47,288 nucleotides of DNA from contig JAHDES010000047.1 in assembly GCA_020628645.1 (NCBI GenBank), positions 1 through 47,288 of the forward strand. The letters run 5' to 3'. Position 1 is the stretch's first letter; every line of letters begins with the position of its first letter. Of the stretch, positions 8,300-17,699 are shown piece after piece. The notes under the pieces were generated by a model that saw only the letters and a list, made by a program, of their open reading frames with translations, ran no database searches and was not told the DNA's origin. This DNA comes from Saprospiraceae bacterium (GTDB taxonomy: Bacteria > Bacteroidota > Bacteroidia > Chitinophagales > Saprospiraceae). A program made the position numbers and the translations under genes.

Positions 8300-9216
8300 A
8301 AGTTTTAATTACTGGAGGATGTGGCTATATTGGATATAGCTTAATAATGAATCTATTACCTAACGATAAAATAAAAGAAATCATTTTATATGATAATTTA
8401 TATAGAAAGAATACAAGTTTTTTTTTAGGGAATAAGTTTCTTCAAGCAACTAAAGTGAAATTTGTTAAAGGGGATATTTTAGATAACTTTACCTTAGAAG
8501 AAACCATTAAAGATGTCGATATTGTAATTCATCTTGCTGCAAAAGCATCAACTCCTTTTGCAGACAATAATGCCCATGAATTTGATCAAATTAATAATTG
8601 GGGGACTGCAAATGTTGCCAATGCAGTTGAAAAATCCAATTCCGTCCATACCCTAGTTTTTTTGAGTAGTATATCTGTTTATGGAAATACAGAAGGACAG
8701 GAGGTTACAGAAGATTCCATAACAGTTCCTAAAAGTTTTTATGGTATTTCAAAACTAAAAGGAGAACGACATATAAAACGATTAGCAAAAACAAAAAAAG
8801 TATTTATTTTTCGTTCAGGAAATGTATTTGGTTATAATCCATGTATCAGAATGGATGCAGTTATTAATAAATTAATGTTTGATGCACATTATCAAGGCAA
8901 AATTGAAATTCATGGAAATGGAGAACAGAAAAGAGCTTTTGTAAGTGTAGATTGTATAGGGAAATATCTAGTAAAAACTTGTGAATCATTTATTCTAGAG
9001 CCAGGAATTTATAATTTGGTTAATTATAATCTATCTATCAATGAAATTGTTGAAAAAATTCATGAGTTGTATCCAACATTAGAGATAATGCATCTAGATC
9101 AGCATTTAAAAATGCGTAGTATTAGTGCTACTAGTAAGTATAAGATAGATTTTGAGGACTGTTTTAATGACTTTGAAATACATTTAGACAAAATGAAGAG
9201 CAAATTTTCTTTTTAA
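8296..9216 (+). CDS. NAD-dependent nucleotide-sugar epimerase/dehydratase (extended SDR)
   Basis: An extended short-chain dehydrogenase acting on a nucleotide sugar. The NAD motif TGGCGYIG is at residues 6-13, HLAAKAS at 79-85, a serine pair at 124-125 and the catalytic Tyr149-x-x-x-Lys153 in YGISK. The length of 306 residues fits 4-epimerases and 4,6-dehydratases. The start overlaps the stop of the CysH-like gene by four bases. Substrate cannot be decided from sequence; it may supply a further sugar for the repeat unit or a reductively modified one. Confidence 0.85.
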   Translation: MKVLITGGCGYIGYSLIMNLLPNDKIKEIILYDNLYRKNTSFFLGNKFLQATKVKFVKGDILDNFTLEETIKDVDIVIHLAAKASTPFADNNAHEFDQINNWGTANVANAVEKSNSVHTLVFLSSISVYGNTEGQEVTEDSITVPKSFYGISKLKGERHIKRLAKTKKVFIFRSGNVFGYNPCIRMDAVINKLMFDAHYQGKIEIHGNGEQKRAFVSVDCIGKYLVKTCESFILEPGIYNLVNYNLSINEIVEKIHELYPTLEIMHLDQHLKMRSISATSKYKIDFEDCFNDFEIHLDKMKSKFSF

Positions 9217-9266
9217 TCTATTGTATATGAATATTTATGGTTTAAAAATAAAGGTGAGTTTAGCAA

Positions 9267-10580
9267 ATGAATTACCGAAAATATTTAATTCGTGTTGGAC
9301 TAGGAAGCGCTGGAGTTAAGATATTAGGGACTGGATTATCTTTTTTCCTTTCAGTTTTATTAGCTAGGGTATTAGGTGTAGAAGAGTATGGACTGTATTC
9401 TTTTGCCTTTTCTTTTTTAGTATTTTGTTCTATACCGATTATTGCGGGTATTCCAAATTTAGCAGTAAGAGAGTCTGCAAAAGCACATATTGATTTAGAC
9501 TGGGCGAGAGTAAAAGGAATATGGGTATGGATGATAAGTATAGTAGTATGCTTTTCTTTTCTTTTAATTGTAATTTATGGATTCTCGAAAGTTATAGGTA
9601 TAAACGTGATAGAAGAAAAAAGAGCAGAAGTAATATTCACAGGAGTACTTTCTATACCCCTTATTGCTTTATTGCTTAATCAAGGTGCGATAATTAGAGG
9701 ACTTAATAAGATTGTAGTTGGCATTATTCCTGATGTTGTTGTTAAACCAGGTATTTCACTAATTTTAGTTTTACTTTGTTTAACGACAAGCATAGGAGTT
9801 TTACTTTCGGCTAAATTGATGATGACTTTTTACACACTCTCCCTATTAATTGCATTTCTCTTCAGTTTATATTTGATGTTTAAATATATACCAAAAAATG
9901 TAAGATTCTCAAGAAATATAGTTTTTGAATGTAAGAAATGGACACTATCTGCTTTTGTTCTTAGTATTGCGGGCGGCATTCAGTTAATGTTTGGCTATTC
10001 TGATATTGTTATACTTGGTTTTTTTGGATCAGACACTGAAGTTGGAACCTATCGTGCTGCGGTACAATTTAGTATATTGATAACTTTTGGATTAACCGTA
10101 ATCAATCCAATTCTGCATCCCCAGTTTTCTAAGCTATACACGCTTAGAGATATGGAAAAATTACAAAAACTAGTATCTATGAGTTCCCTAGCTATATTTT
10201 TTTTAGCGTTAGTTCCAGCATTACTATTTGTTTTTTTTGGGGAGTTTTTTTTAAATCTGACCTTTGGCAAAGATTATTTAATGGGGACTTTAGCTTTAAA
10301 AATACTAATCATAGGTCAACTTATAAACGCAACATTTGGATCAGTAGGGGCTTTATTGAATATGACAGGGCATGAAAAGGATGTTATGAGAGGAATGATT
10401 TATAGTTTTTTTGTATATATTATTCTTTGTTTTACTTTTATACCATTATATGGTATTGAAGGAGCTGCAATAGCTAATGCGACATCATTAGTATTTTGGA
10501 ATGTCATACTTCGACATTACGTCCAGAAAAGACTAAAGATTGAAAGTATAGGCTTAATTAGTATGTTTAATTTAAAATAA
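9267..10580 (+). CDS. Polysaccharide repeat-unit flippase (Wzx-like, MOP superfamily)
   Basis: Wzx-type proteins flip undecaprenyl-linked oligosaccharide units across the inner membrane. The 437-residue protein is hydrophobic throughout, with about 12-14 predicted membrane segments. It has the family's N-terminal pattern: an amphipathic start, then LGTGLSFFLSVLLARVLGVEEYGLYSF, quoted here only in outline. The alkaline-phosphatase-superfamily gene starts directly after its stop with no gap. A Wzy-like polymerase, glycosyltransferases and a WecA-like transferase follow, making a Wzx/Wzy-dependent pathway. Confidence 0.88.
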   Translation: MNYRKYLIRVGLGSAGVKILGTGLSFFLSVLLARVLGVEEYGLYSFAFSFLVFCSIPIIAGIPNLAVRESAKAHIDLDWARVKGIWVWMISIVVCFSFLLIVIYGFSKVIGINVIEEKRAEVIFTGVLSIPLIALLLNQGAIIRGLNKIVVGIIPDVVVKPGISLILVLLCLTTSIGVLLSAKLMMTFYTLSLLIAFLFSLYLMFKYIPKNVRFSRNIVFECKKWTLSAFVLSIAGGIQLMFGYSDIVILGFFGSDTEVGTYRAAVQFSILITFGLTVINPILHPQFSKLYTLRDMEKLQKLVSMSSLAIFFLALVPALLFVFFGEFFLNLTFGKDYLMGTLALKILIIGQLINATFGSVGALLNMTGHEKDVMRGMIYSFFVYIILCFTFIPLYGIEGAAIANATSLVFWNVILRHYVQKRLKIESIGLISMFNLK

Positions 10581-12050
10581 ATGAAAGTACTTTTAATTGG
10601 AATGGATGGAGCTCATATAGGCGCTTTTAAACGAGGCTGGACTCCATATATAGAATCTTTAATAGAAAAGGGAACAAATCTAAATCTGAAAAATGATTTA
10701 GTAAGTCGAGGTTGGTTAGAGATCGCTACAGGTCAGCATGCTTCTGTAACGGGAGCTATGTACGATAAACCCAAAGCGGATGGTACACATCAATGGAATT
10801 TGAAGTTTAGTATTAATGATATCCCCGATTTAGGAACAACTGTGAAACCAATTTGGCAGGCAATAAATGAAACTGGACATAGGGTTGGAGTTATGAACTT
10901 GCCTACTGTATTTCCAGCTCCTAAGGTAAATGGGTTTTTTATATCGGGAGGTGGAGGTGGAGCACCTGTAGTAGCTACTCCTACAGCAGATTTATGCTAC
11001 CCTAAAGACGTTTTGAGTACTCTACTTGAAAATGAATATATCGTTGATCAAAGAGTCCCTCAGTTGATTGTGGAAAGAAAGCTTACTACTTCAAGTTCTA
11101 TATTTAAAGAACTTATTCGGATGAATAATAGAAGGACCTCAGCTTTTATTGAATTAGCAAAGAAGACGAAAATTGATTTTGGTTTTATTGTTTATAAAAC
11201 CACTTCAGTAATAACAGAAACGATTTTGACTTCTGAATTTAAGAAATTCAAGGAAAATTCTAACAGTGAAGTCGTCAATTCAGCAGAACAGTATTATAGA
11301 GCCTTTGATCAAGAACTAAAACGACTTCATGATGAATTTCCACAAGCAAGTGTTGTTATTGTTTCTGATCATGGAAGTATTGCGAGGTCACATACTGTAA
11401 ATCCAAATATTTTTTTACAAAAACTGGGGTATCAAACTGCTAAATCAAGTCTTAGCCTTAAGAAGGTTGCTATAAATAAACTTAAAGAGATAATACCTTT
11501 TTCTTTGAAAATGGCATTAAAGAAAAATGTCTCTATCAAAAATGTAGTTGCAGAAACTATTAATTTCGATAAACAAAAAACTTTAGCCTTTTGTCGTACC
11601 AAGAATGATTGGACACATGGAATTTTTATTAATGATAGTCAAAGATTTGGAGGGCCTGTAGCCCCTTCTGATATCTCTAGATTAAAGATGGAGATCATTG
11701 AAAAATTTAATGCATCGCCAGACGTAATCGAACATAAAATAAAAGCATACTCTTTAGATTCACACCCCTCAAAACCATTGAGAGTATTTCCAGATATAAT
11801 CTTGGATATGCCAAGTGGCTATTTAACTTATGATTCATCAGCTAATTTTATTGAGAGTTATTCTCCACCTAATAATTTAAATAGCTTAGATGGGATTTTA
11901 CGTGGTGATATGGTTTCAATGAAATCTCATGAGCCTCTCTCGGTAATAACAAGAGGAAAAAAATCTCTTTTAACAAAAATAGGTAGGAAAGATTTAACAG
12001 CTGTGTATTGGTTGATTTTAAATGAATTTCAAGAATTTCAGCCAAATTAA
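10581..12050 (+). CDS. Alkaline-phosphatase-superfamily protein (phosphodiesterase/nucleotide pyrophosphatase-like)
   Basis: The 489-residue protein has the metal-binding features of PF01663-type phosphodiesterases. The N-terminal LLIGMDG places an aspartate at residue 9. A candidate nucleophile threonine is at residue 50 in IATGQHASVTGA, and SDHG at 262-265 supplies Asp and His ligands. No signal peptide is evident, so it appears cytoplasmic. Related proteins occur in surface-polysaccharide clusters and may add or remove phospho-groups on a sugar or lipid carrier. A sulfatase role is less likely because I see no CxPxR maturation motif. It directly abuts wzx, and 76 bases follow before the next gene. 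Exact substrate is unknown. Confidence 0.75.
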   Translation: MKVLLIGMDGAHIGAFKRGWTPYIESLIEKGTNLNLKNDLVSRGWLEIATGQHASVTGAMYDKPKADGTHQWNLKFSINDIPDLGTTVKPIWQAINETGHRVGVMNLPTVFPAPKVNGFFISGGGGGAPVVATPTADLCYPKDVLSTLLENEYIVDQRVPQLIVERKLTTSSSIFKELIRMNNRRTSAFIELAKKTKIDFGFIVYKTTSVITETILTSEFKKFKENSNSEVVNSAEQYYRAFDQELKRLHDEFPQASVVIVSDHGSIARSHTVNPNIFLQKLGYQTAKSSLSLKKVAINKLKEIIPFSLKMALKKNVSIKNVVAETINFDKQKTLAFCRTKNDWTHGIFINDSQRFGGPVAPSDISRLKMEIIEKFNASPDVIEHKIKAYSLDSHPSKPLRVFPDIILDMPSGYLTYDSSANFIESYSPPNNLNSLDGILRGDMVSMKSHEPLSVITRGKKSLLTKIGRKDLTAVYWLILNEFQEFQPN

Positions 12051-12126
12051 ATCTCTAAACTATGTGATTAAACTTTTTTAACCATCCTACATTTATCCGA
12101 TAACTGATCTAAACGAAGCTTTTAGT

Positions 12127-13293
12127 ATGAAAAAAATAGGTATAATTACACTTCAAAATGGCAATAATTTTGGAGCTATGTATCAATGTTTTGCCCTTCA
12201 AGAGTATCTTAAAAAAAGCGGGCACGAAGTATTTATAGTGAATTACGAGATGACCCGTGACTCTTCTTCTCTAATAGATTATTTAAGTAAACCTGTACAA
12301 TTTTTTCAAAAACTAAGAGATAGAAAAGTACTTTCTGCAAAGTTTAGATCATCACGAAATGAAACTGGTCTAGAATTACAAATCAAAGAAAAATATGATG
12401 ATATATTTAAGGAGTTTAGGAAGACGTATCTAAATATTACTGAAAAAGAATACGATTATACTTCATTATCAGAAAGTACCCCAAATGCAGATATTTTTAT
12501 TTGTGGAAGTGATCAAGTCTGGGCAGCTGATTTTTTATTTACTTCCCCTGCTTTCTTATTGGGTTTTGCTCCTAAGGGAGTGAAACGAATATCTTATGCT
12601 CCTTCTTTTGGGAAAAAGAAACTGGAAACTTACTTATATGAAACATTTAAAACTTATATAAAACAGTTTGATGCTATATCTGTCCGTGAAACAAGTGGTA
12701 AAGATATAGTTGAAAAAGTAGCAAATATAGATGCTAAAGTGGTTCTTGATCCTACTCTTTTACTGGATAAAAAAGATTATTCAAGCATTATTAAATTGTC
12801 AAATATTCCAGACGAACCTTATGTTCTTGTTTATTTATTAAGTCAGGAAGAAGAATTATTTGAGTGGTCATCAAAAGTTATAAATAAATTAAAGACTATT
12901 ACAAATATGCCGATTTATTATGTATCAACTAATAACATCTGGTCTCCAGATCGTGGTTGGCAAGTTTTACACCCCACTCCAGGCGAGTTACTTGGTCTTT
13001 TTACTAAATCATCAATGGTATTAACTAATTCTTTTCATGGGACAGTTTTTTCTTTGATTTTACAAAAGAAGTTTGTGTCTTTTGCTCGAGATAAATATGA
13101 GGATAAACAAAATTTAAGAATCACAGAGTTGTTGTCTAATGTTAATTTATTGGATCATTTCTGTAGACCTTTTGAATCCCTATCTATAGTGCAGCAAAAA
13201 TTTTCACTGGAAATAGATTATGATAAAGTCACAGATCAGTTAAAACCTCTTATAAAAAGTTCGTCCGATTTTTTAAAGTCATCTATAAGTTGA
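12127..13293 (+). CDS. Polysaccharide pyruvyl transferase family protein
   Basis: This PF04230 member probably attaches a pyruvyl ketal, or has the related GT-B fold role, in polysaccharide decoration. Seen in the sequence are the N-terminal GIITLQNGNNFGAMYQC motif, ICGSDQVW at about residues 120-130, SYAPSFGK, and the C-terminal TNSFHGTVFSLIL helix typical of the family. The length is 388 residues. It lies between the phosphodiesterase-like gene and an acyltransferase, so several non-sugar decorations appear encoded together. Pyruvylation is a family-level prediction. Confidence 0.85.
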   Translation: MKKIGIITLQNGNNFGAMYQCFALQEYLKKSGHEVFIVNYEMTRDSSSLIDYLSKPVQFFQKLRDRKVLSAKFRSSRNETGLELQIKEKYDDIFKEFRKTYLNITEKEYDYTSLSESTPNADIFICGSDQVWAADFLFTSPAFLLGFAPKGVKRISYAPSFGKKKLETYLYETFKTYIKQFDAISVRETSGKDIVEKVANIDAKVVLDPTLLLDKKDYSSIIKLSNIPDEPYVLVYLLSQEEELFEWSSKVINKLKTITNMPIYYVSTNNIWSPDRGWQVLHPTPGELLGLFTKSSMVLTNSFHGTVFSLILQKKFVSFARDKYEDKQNLRITELLSNVNLLDHFCRPFESLSIVQQKFSLEIDYDKVTDQLKPLIKSSSDFLKSSIS

Positions 13294-13305
13294 TATAAAA
13301 AAGAA

Positions 13306-13992
13306 ATGCTCAATAAATTAATATCTTTAATAAAAGGAGAAGAATTTAAGCTTGATAAACGTTTATCAAGCTCTTTTATATTAGGATTCCTTCTGACTAG
13401 ATTATGGTCTTACATTAGGTTCGTTTTTATTTTTAAAACGTTGAAGATTGGATTTTTAGGAAGAAGATCGAAAGTGATTCGGGCAAAGGATATTAAGTTT
13501 GGCAAAAATTTATCAATTGATAGAGAGTGTTTTTTAAATGCTTTAAGTGAGCAAGGTATGGTTCTGGGAGACAATGTTTCTATACAAAAAAGAGTAATCA
13601 TAGAATGTAGTGGAAGTTTAAAGAGTTTAGGAAAAGGATTAGTAATAGGGAATAATGTAGGAATCGGTACAAGTTGTTTTCTAGGCTGTGCGGGAGGAAT
13701 AGAAATTGGAGATGATACTATTCTTGGAAATAATATTAGTTTTCACTCTGAAAACCATAATTTTAAAAATCTAGATGTACCAATTCGACTTCAAGGGGTG
13801 AATCGTAAAGGAATAAAAATTGGTAAGAATTGTTGGATAGGTGCAAAAGTTACTATTCTTGATGGTTCAATAGTAGGAGAAGGATGTATAATTGCGGCGG
13901 GAGCTGTTCTAACAGGAAAAAGTTTTCCTGACAATTCAATAATAGGAGGAGTACCAGCTAAAATAATAAGTACTAGAACTAATTACCTATAA
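13306..13992 (+). CDS. Hexapeptide-repeat acyltransferase (LbH family, sugar O-acetyltransferase)
   Basis: Probable transferase of an acetyl group from acetyl-CoA to a sugar hydroxyl or amine. Residues about 95-225 carry repeated hexapeptide turns such as IGNNVG, IGDDTI, IGKNCW and IGAKVT. The likely catalytic histidine lies in FHSENHNF, and the C-terminal IGGVPAKII is typical of WcaF/LacA-like enzymes. About 90 residues precede the beta-helix, including a hydrophobic stretch. It starts 12 bases after the pyruvyl transferase, and the polymerase gene follows at once. Confidence 0.87.
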   Translation: MLNKLISLIKGEEFKLDKRLSSSFILGFLLTRLWSYIRFVFIFKTLKIGFLGRRSKVIRAKDIKFGKNLSIDRECFLNALSEQGMVLGDNVSIQKRVIIECSGSLKSLGKGLVIGNNVGIGTSCFLGCAGGIEIGDDTILGNNISFHSENHNFKNLDVPIRLQGVNRKGIKIGKNCWIGAKVTILDGSIVGEGCIIAAGAVLTGKSFPDNSIIGGVPAKIISTRTNYL

Positions 13993-13994
13993 GG

Positions 13995-15191
13995 TTGAAA
14001 ACATTATTAACAAATACGGTTGTTGTAAGTCTTTTTTATTTAACTGCTTTTGTAGATGTTTTTTCAGGTGTGTTAATTTTAGGGGGTATATTACCAGAAG
14101 GTGGTGCTGGTTCCCCTTCTCAATTATTTCGATTTTTTCTTCTTTTTCTTTTGTTTAGAGTAGCCATGCTTTCTAGAAGATTTTTTTATAATCTCTCTTT
14201 TTTTATAATCTATATACTTTCAGTTGAGCTAATTAGTTTTTTATTTCATCAATCAGCCTATGGACTTATTATAGGATTGATTTATGGCGGAAAAATTATT
14301 TATTTACTATTAGTTTACTACGCTTTGAAAGTTTTAGTATATAATCAATACCTAACGACATCAAGAGTCAAGAAGCACATTAAACGATATATCCTACTAA
14401 CTTCACTACTATTATTATTACCATTTTTTCTTAACATAGGGAATAGTACCTATTTAGAGGGAACGTTTGGTTTTAAGGGGTTTTTCTCATCAGGGAATGG
14501 GCTAGGAGTTTTTTTAGGTGTAAGTTCATTACTTTTAATTTATCATTTTAAGATTCATAAAAGTTATTACTCTTTTTTAAGAAGTATTATTACACTTTTC
14601 GCGACCCTCATAGTTGGATCAAAGACTGCATTGTTTTTTTTTGTAACAGGAATATCGACACTTTTATTTTCGATTAAGCGGTATTTATCTATACTGTTTA
14701 TGGTCATGGGGGGGCTTGTTTTAATTTATTATTTACCTAGCTTGATTAATACCTTTGGGGTAGTTTTTGATGTAATTGTTTTTCGCTTCAATAATGCAGA
14801 TAATTTTTTCTCATTTATTATGAGTAACAGAGATGTGTATTTTTTAGATGCGATAGAGAATTATCGAATAGATGGATTTCTTTTTTTTAGAATATTTTTC
14901 GGTTTTGGGGTCTATACTTCTTTTAGAGATCCTTCAAATCATTATTTATCTTTTGATACTTTGGAGTCGGATTTTGCAGACCTTTTTTTTATGTATGGGT
15001 TATTTTCTCTACTTATATATTTTTCAATAATTTTATATTTTGGTTTCATCGGATTACGAAAAAGAAAATATTTTTTGAGTATTATTTTTATCTTTTTAAT
15101 ATTTCACTCATTATTTGCTGGCCATGTTATTCTTAACAGTATGTCTGGAGTTATGCTTCCATTAATTGCTTTTTTGATGAAGGAAGATTAA
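13995..15191 (+). CDS. O-antigen/EPS polymerase-like membrane protein (Wzy-like)
   Basis: A 398-residue, very hydrophobic protein with about 10-12 predicted membrane segments and a larger loop around residues 255-330 (NADNFFSFIMSNRDVYF..FGVYTSFRDPSNHYL). This is the usual shape of Wzy polymerases, which join lipid-linked repeat units in the periplasm. The start is a TTG at 13995, three bases after the acyltransferase stop. I see no better ATG, and the frame is hydrophobic from its first residues. Assignment rests on topology and cluster position, because Wzy proteins share little sequence. Confidence 0.75.
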   Translation: MKTLLTNTVVVSLFYLTAFVDVFSGVLILGGILPEGGAGSPSQLFRFFLLFLLFRVAMLSRRFFYNLSFFIIYILSVELISFLFHQSAYGLIIGLIYGGKIIYLLLVYYALKVLVYNQYLTTSRVKKHIKRYILLTSLLLLLPFFLNIGNSTYLEGTFGFKGFFSSGNGLGVFLGVSSLLLIYHFKIHKSYYSFLRSIITLFATLIVGSKTALFFFVTGISTLLFSIKRYLSILFMVMGGLVLIYYLPSLINTFGVVFDVIVFRFNNADNFFSFIMSNRDVYFLDAIENYRIDGFLFFRIFFGFGVYTSFRDPSNHYLSFDTLESDFADLFFMYGLFSLLIYFSIILYFGFIGLRKRKYFLSIIFIFLIFHSLFAGHVILNSMSGVMLPLIAFLMKED

Positions 15192-15239
15192 AAATTGATA
15201 TTTGACCTTAATATAGAACAGTTTAAAAAAATAGCTTTT

Positions 15240-16340
15240 ATGATAATCTTTATTCATCTCTATAATGACAGATCTGGTAGTCCTAAAGTACTATCAAACG
15301 TCATAAATTTAATATCGCAAAGTAAGAAGAACGATATAAGACTATATGTAGGTTCACAAGGAGCTGGGTTTTTAAGTGACGTAAACGTAAATACAAAAAC
15401 ATATCGTTATAAAAGATATAGTAATAGGATACAGACTTTGTTTAGCTATTTATTCAGTCAGATTTATTTGTTTTTTCAGTTATTATTTGCAAAAGATATT
15501 CCCCAAAATGCTATAATATATGTGAATACATTATTGCCTTTTGGAGCCGCTTTATATGGTAAATTAACATCTAAGAAAGTAATTTACCATATCCATGAAA
15601 TATCAGTTACACCAAATCTACTTAAATGGTTTTTGACAACAATTGCAAAATATACAGCAAAACACCTTATATATGTATCAAAATCACATCAAGAAAAATT
15701 ACCTATTTCTAAAGTAGAACATAGTATAGTTCATAATGTACTCGATGATAAATTTATTTCTCAATCTAATCTTCATAAATATAAACACTACTATGACGGT
15801 CAGTTTAATGTACTAATGTTGTCATCTATACGAGATTATAAAGGAGTACCAGAGCTAGTCACTTTAGCAAAAAAATTACGAGAAAATTCTAATATTACGT
15901 TTCATTTAGTTGCAAATGATGATTCAAGTGTAATAGAAAATTATATGAAAACTATAGATATTCCGAATAATCTAATTATTCATCCTAGAAGTAATAATAC
16001 AGTTGAATTTTATTCTAAAGCCAGTTTAGTAATGAATCTATCTCGCCCTGATATTTGTGTGGAAACTTTTGGTTTGACCATACTAGAAGCTATGACCTTT
16101 TCTGTGCCCGTTATTGCTCCTCCAGTGGGAGGACCAAAGGAATTATGTATAGATGGAAAGCAAGGATATCTAATTGATTCACGTGAAACCGATATTCTTG
16201 CTAGTAGAATTTTAGATTTAGCTACAAATGAGCAATTATGCTTAGAAATGTCATATGCTGCAAATAGCCGTGCTGAAATGTTTTCTATATCTAATTATAA
16301 AAAAGATATTTTAAATATAATATCTTCCTTAAGTAAATAA
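15240..16340 (+). CDS. Glycosyltransferase family 4 protein
   Basis: A retaining GT-B glycosyltransferase of the GT4 type. The C-terminal donor-binding region has ETFGLTILEAM, the E-x7-E motif, followed by PVIAPPVGGPKEL. The frame is open from a TTG at 15195, but the ATG at 15240 gives the usual opening MIIFIHLYNDRSGSPKVL, so I prefer it (366 residues). The acceptor and donor are unknown. Its stop shares a base with the next start (TAATG), so the two glycosyltransferases are coupled. Confidence 0.88.
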   Translation: MIIFIHLYNDRSGSPKVLSNVINLISQSKKNDIRLYVGSQGAGFLSDVNVNTKTYRYKRYSNRIQTLFSYLFSQIYLFFQLLFAKDIPQNAIIYVNTLLPFGAALYGKLTSKKVIYHIHEISVTPNLLKWFLTTIAKYTAKHLIYVSKSHQEKLPISKVEHSIVHNVLDDKFISQSNLHKYKHYYDGQFNVLMLSSIRDYKGVPELVTLAKKLRENSNITFHLVANDDSSVIENYMKTIDIPNNLIIHPRSNNTVEFYSKASLVMNLSRPDICVETFGLTILEAMTFSVPVIAPPVGGPKELCIDGKQGYLIDSRETDILASRILDLATNEQLCLEMSYAANSRAEMFSISNYKKDILNIISSLSK

Positions 16341-17431
16341 TGAAACATACTATCGCTATAATAGGTACGGTGGGCGTTCCTGCAGAATATGGTGGTTTTG
16401 AAAGTTTAGTAGACAATCTTTTGGACTACCCATTGGAGAATGCTGAATATACTGTATTCTGTTCGTCTAAGCATTATAATGAAAAACGTTACTTCTACAA
16501 AGGAGCAAGATTGAAATATTTGCCCTTTAAAGCAAATGGAGTACAAAGTATCCTATATGACATATATTCAATGATAATTGCTGCTAAACAAAATCACATA
16601 CTTTTAGTACTTGGAGTATCAGGAGGTATATTTCTTCCAATATTAAGATTGTTCTATTCTAAAGTCAAGGTAATCACAAATGTTGATGGAATTGAATGGC
16701 GAAGAGCTAAATGGGGTAAGCTTGCTAAATGGTATTTAAAAAATGCAGAAGCAATTGCAGTAAAATATTCTGATGTAGTAATTGCAGATAATTTAGGTAT
16801 AAAAGAGTACATTCAAGAAAAATATAAAATACTTCCAGAAATAATCGCCTATGGGGCAAAAGAACATTTTCCTTCTAATATTGATTTTTTAAAAAAACTT
16901 GAATTAAATCCTAAATCTTATGCTTTTAAAGTTTGTAGAATTGAGCCAGAAAATAATGTGAATATGATATTAGAAGCATTTGTGAAAATTTCTACAATTA
17001 AATTAGTAATTGTTGGTAATTGGAATACTTCAGTTTATGGAATAGAGTTGAAAAATAAGTATACTAACTATGACCATCTAATTTTGTTAGATCCAATCTA
17101 TGATTTAAATATATTAAACCAACTTAGGGCAAATTGTATGATTTATGTACATGGTCATAGTGCTGGTGGGACAAATCCTTCCCTTGTTGAAGCAATGGCA
17201 CTCAAGCTTCCAATAATTGCATTTGATGTAAATTTTAATAGATTTACACTTAATAATCAAGGATTGTTTTTTTCTAATAAAGATGAATTAATAGATTTAA
17301 TGAATAATAGGAATAGTATAGATTTTGAAAAATTAAGAAATACAAATTATAACACTTTTACTAATAATTATCAATGGAGCGTTATTTCTGAAAAATATAG
17401 CGATGTATTTAAACAACAACTAAAGTATTGA
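16340..17431 (+). CDS. DUF1972-type glycosyltransferase (GT4, rhamnosyltransferase-like)
   Basis: The N-terminal DUF1972/PF09314 domain is recognisable from IIGTVGVPAEYGGFESLVD, the GVSGG segment and NVDGIEWRRAKW at about residue 115. A GT-B C-terminal domain follows, with HSAGGTNPSLVEAMA. The family includes rhamnosyl- and other deoxysugar transferases acting early in repeat-unit assembly. It overlaps the previous gene by one base and is the last gene before a 268-base gap, so it probably ends the main assembly operon. Confidence 0.87.
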   Translation: MKHTIAIIGTVGVPAEYGGFESLVDNLLDYPLENAEYTVFCSSKHYNEKRYFYKGARLKYLPFKANGVQSILYDIYSMIIAAKQNHILLVLGVSGGIFLPILRLFYSKVKVITNVDGIEWRRAKWGKLAKWYLKNAEAIAVKYSDVVIADNLGIKEYIQEKYKILPEIIAYGAKEHFPSNIDFLKKLELNPKSYAFKVCRIEPENNVNMILEAFVKISTIKLVIVGNWNTSVYGIELKNKYTNYDHLILLDPIYDLNILNQLRANCMIYVHGHSAGGTNPSLVEAMALKLPIIAFDVNFNRFTLNNQGLFFSNKDELIDLMNNRNSIDFEKLRNTNYNTFTNNYQWSVISEKYSDVFKQQLKY

Positions 17432-17475
17432 AAATATTGAATCCCTATTTAAAAAAACTTGTCTTGAAAAATATG

Positions 17476-17587
17476 GTTCTTAGACAGAAATTGTGATTTC
17501 AATGAAATTACAAAACGCTTGACTCTCAAAATTAAAGATTTGTCAGACCATCACATTTTTTGTTCTACACACAATTTATCTAAGAAC
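17476..17587. repeat. Imperfect terminal inverted repeat pair in the gap before the Wzi-like gene
   Basis: Arm 17476-17495 (GTTCTTAGACAGAAATTGTG) matches the reverse complement of 17570-17587 (CACAATTTATCTAAGAAC), apart from a two-base insertion and a substitution. The arms enclose about 75 bases without an open frame. The gap 17432-17699 contains nothing else I recognise. It could be a MITE-like remnant, a cruciform or an mRNA end structure. Confidence 0.55.
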
Positions 17588-17699
17588 GAAAAATGTTAAA
17601 CAGATTTGAAAATAGGCCAAAATAGATATCATTGTAGTTATGTCAAAGACTAGCCTTATGCTAAGCTTAGTATAGTTTTTAAAAACTAAATGAAGAATA

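Noticed and set aside
10581-12050. Sulfatase annotation for the alkaline-phosphatase-superfamily protein
   Set aside because: No CxPxR or SxPxR maturation motif is visible; the N-terminal MDG and SDHG motifs fit phosphodiesterase-like members better.
15195-15239. TTG start at 15195 for the first GT4 glycosyltransferase
   Set aside because: The ATG at 15240 gives the typical N-terminus of the family, and the 15 extra residues have no family counterpart.
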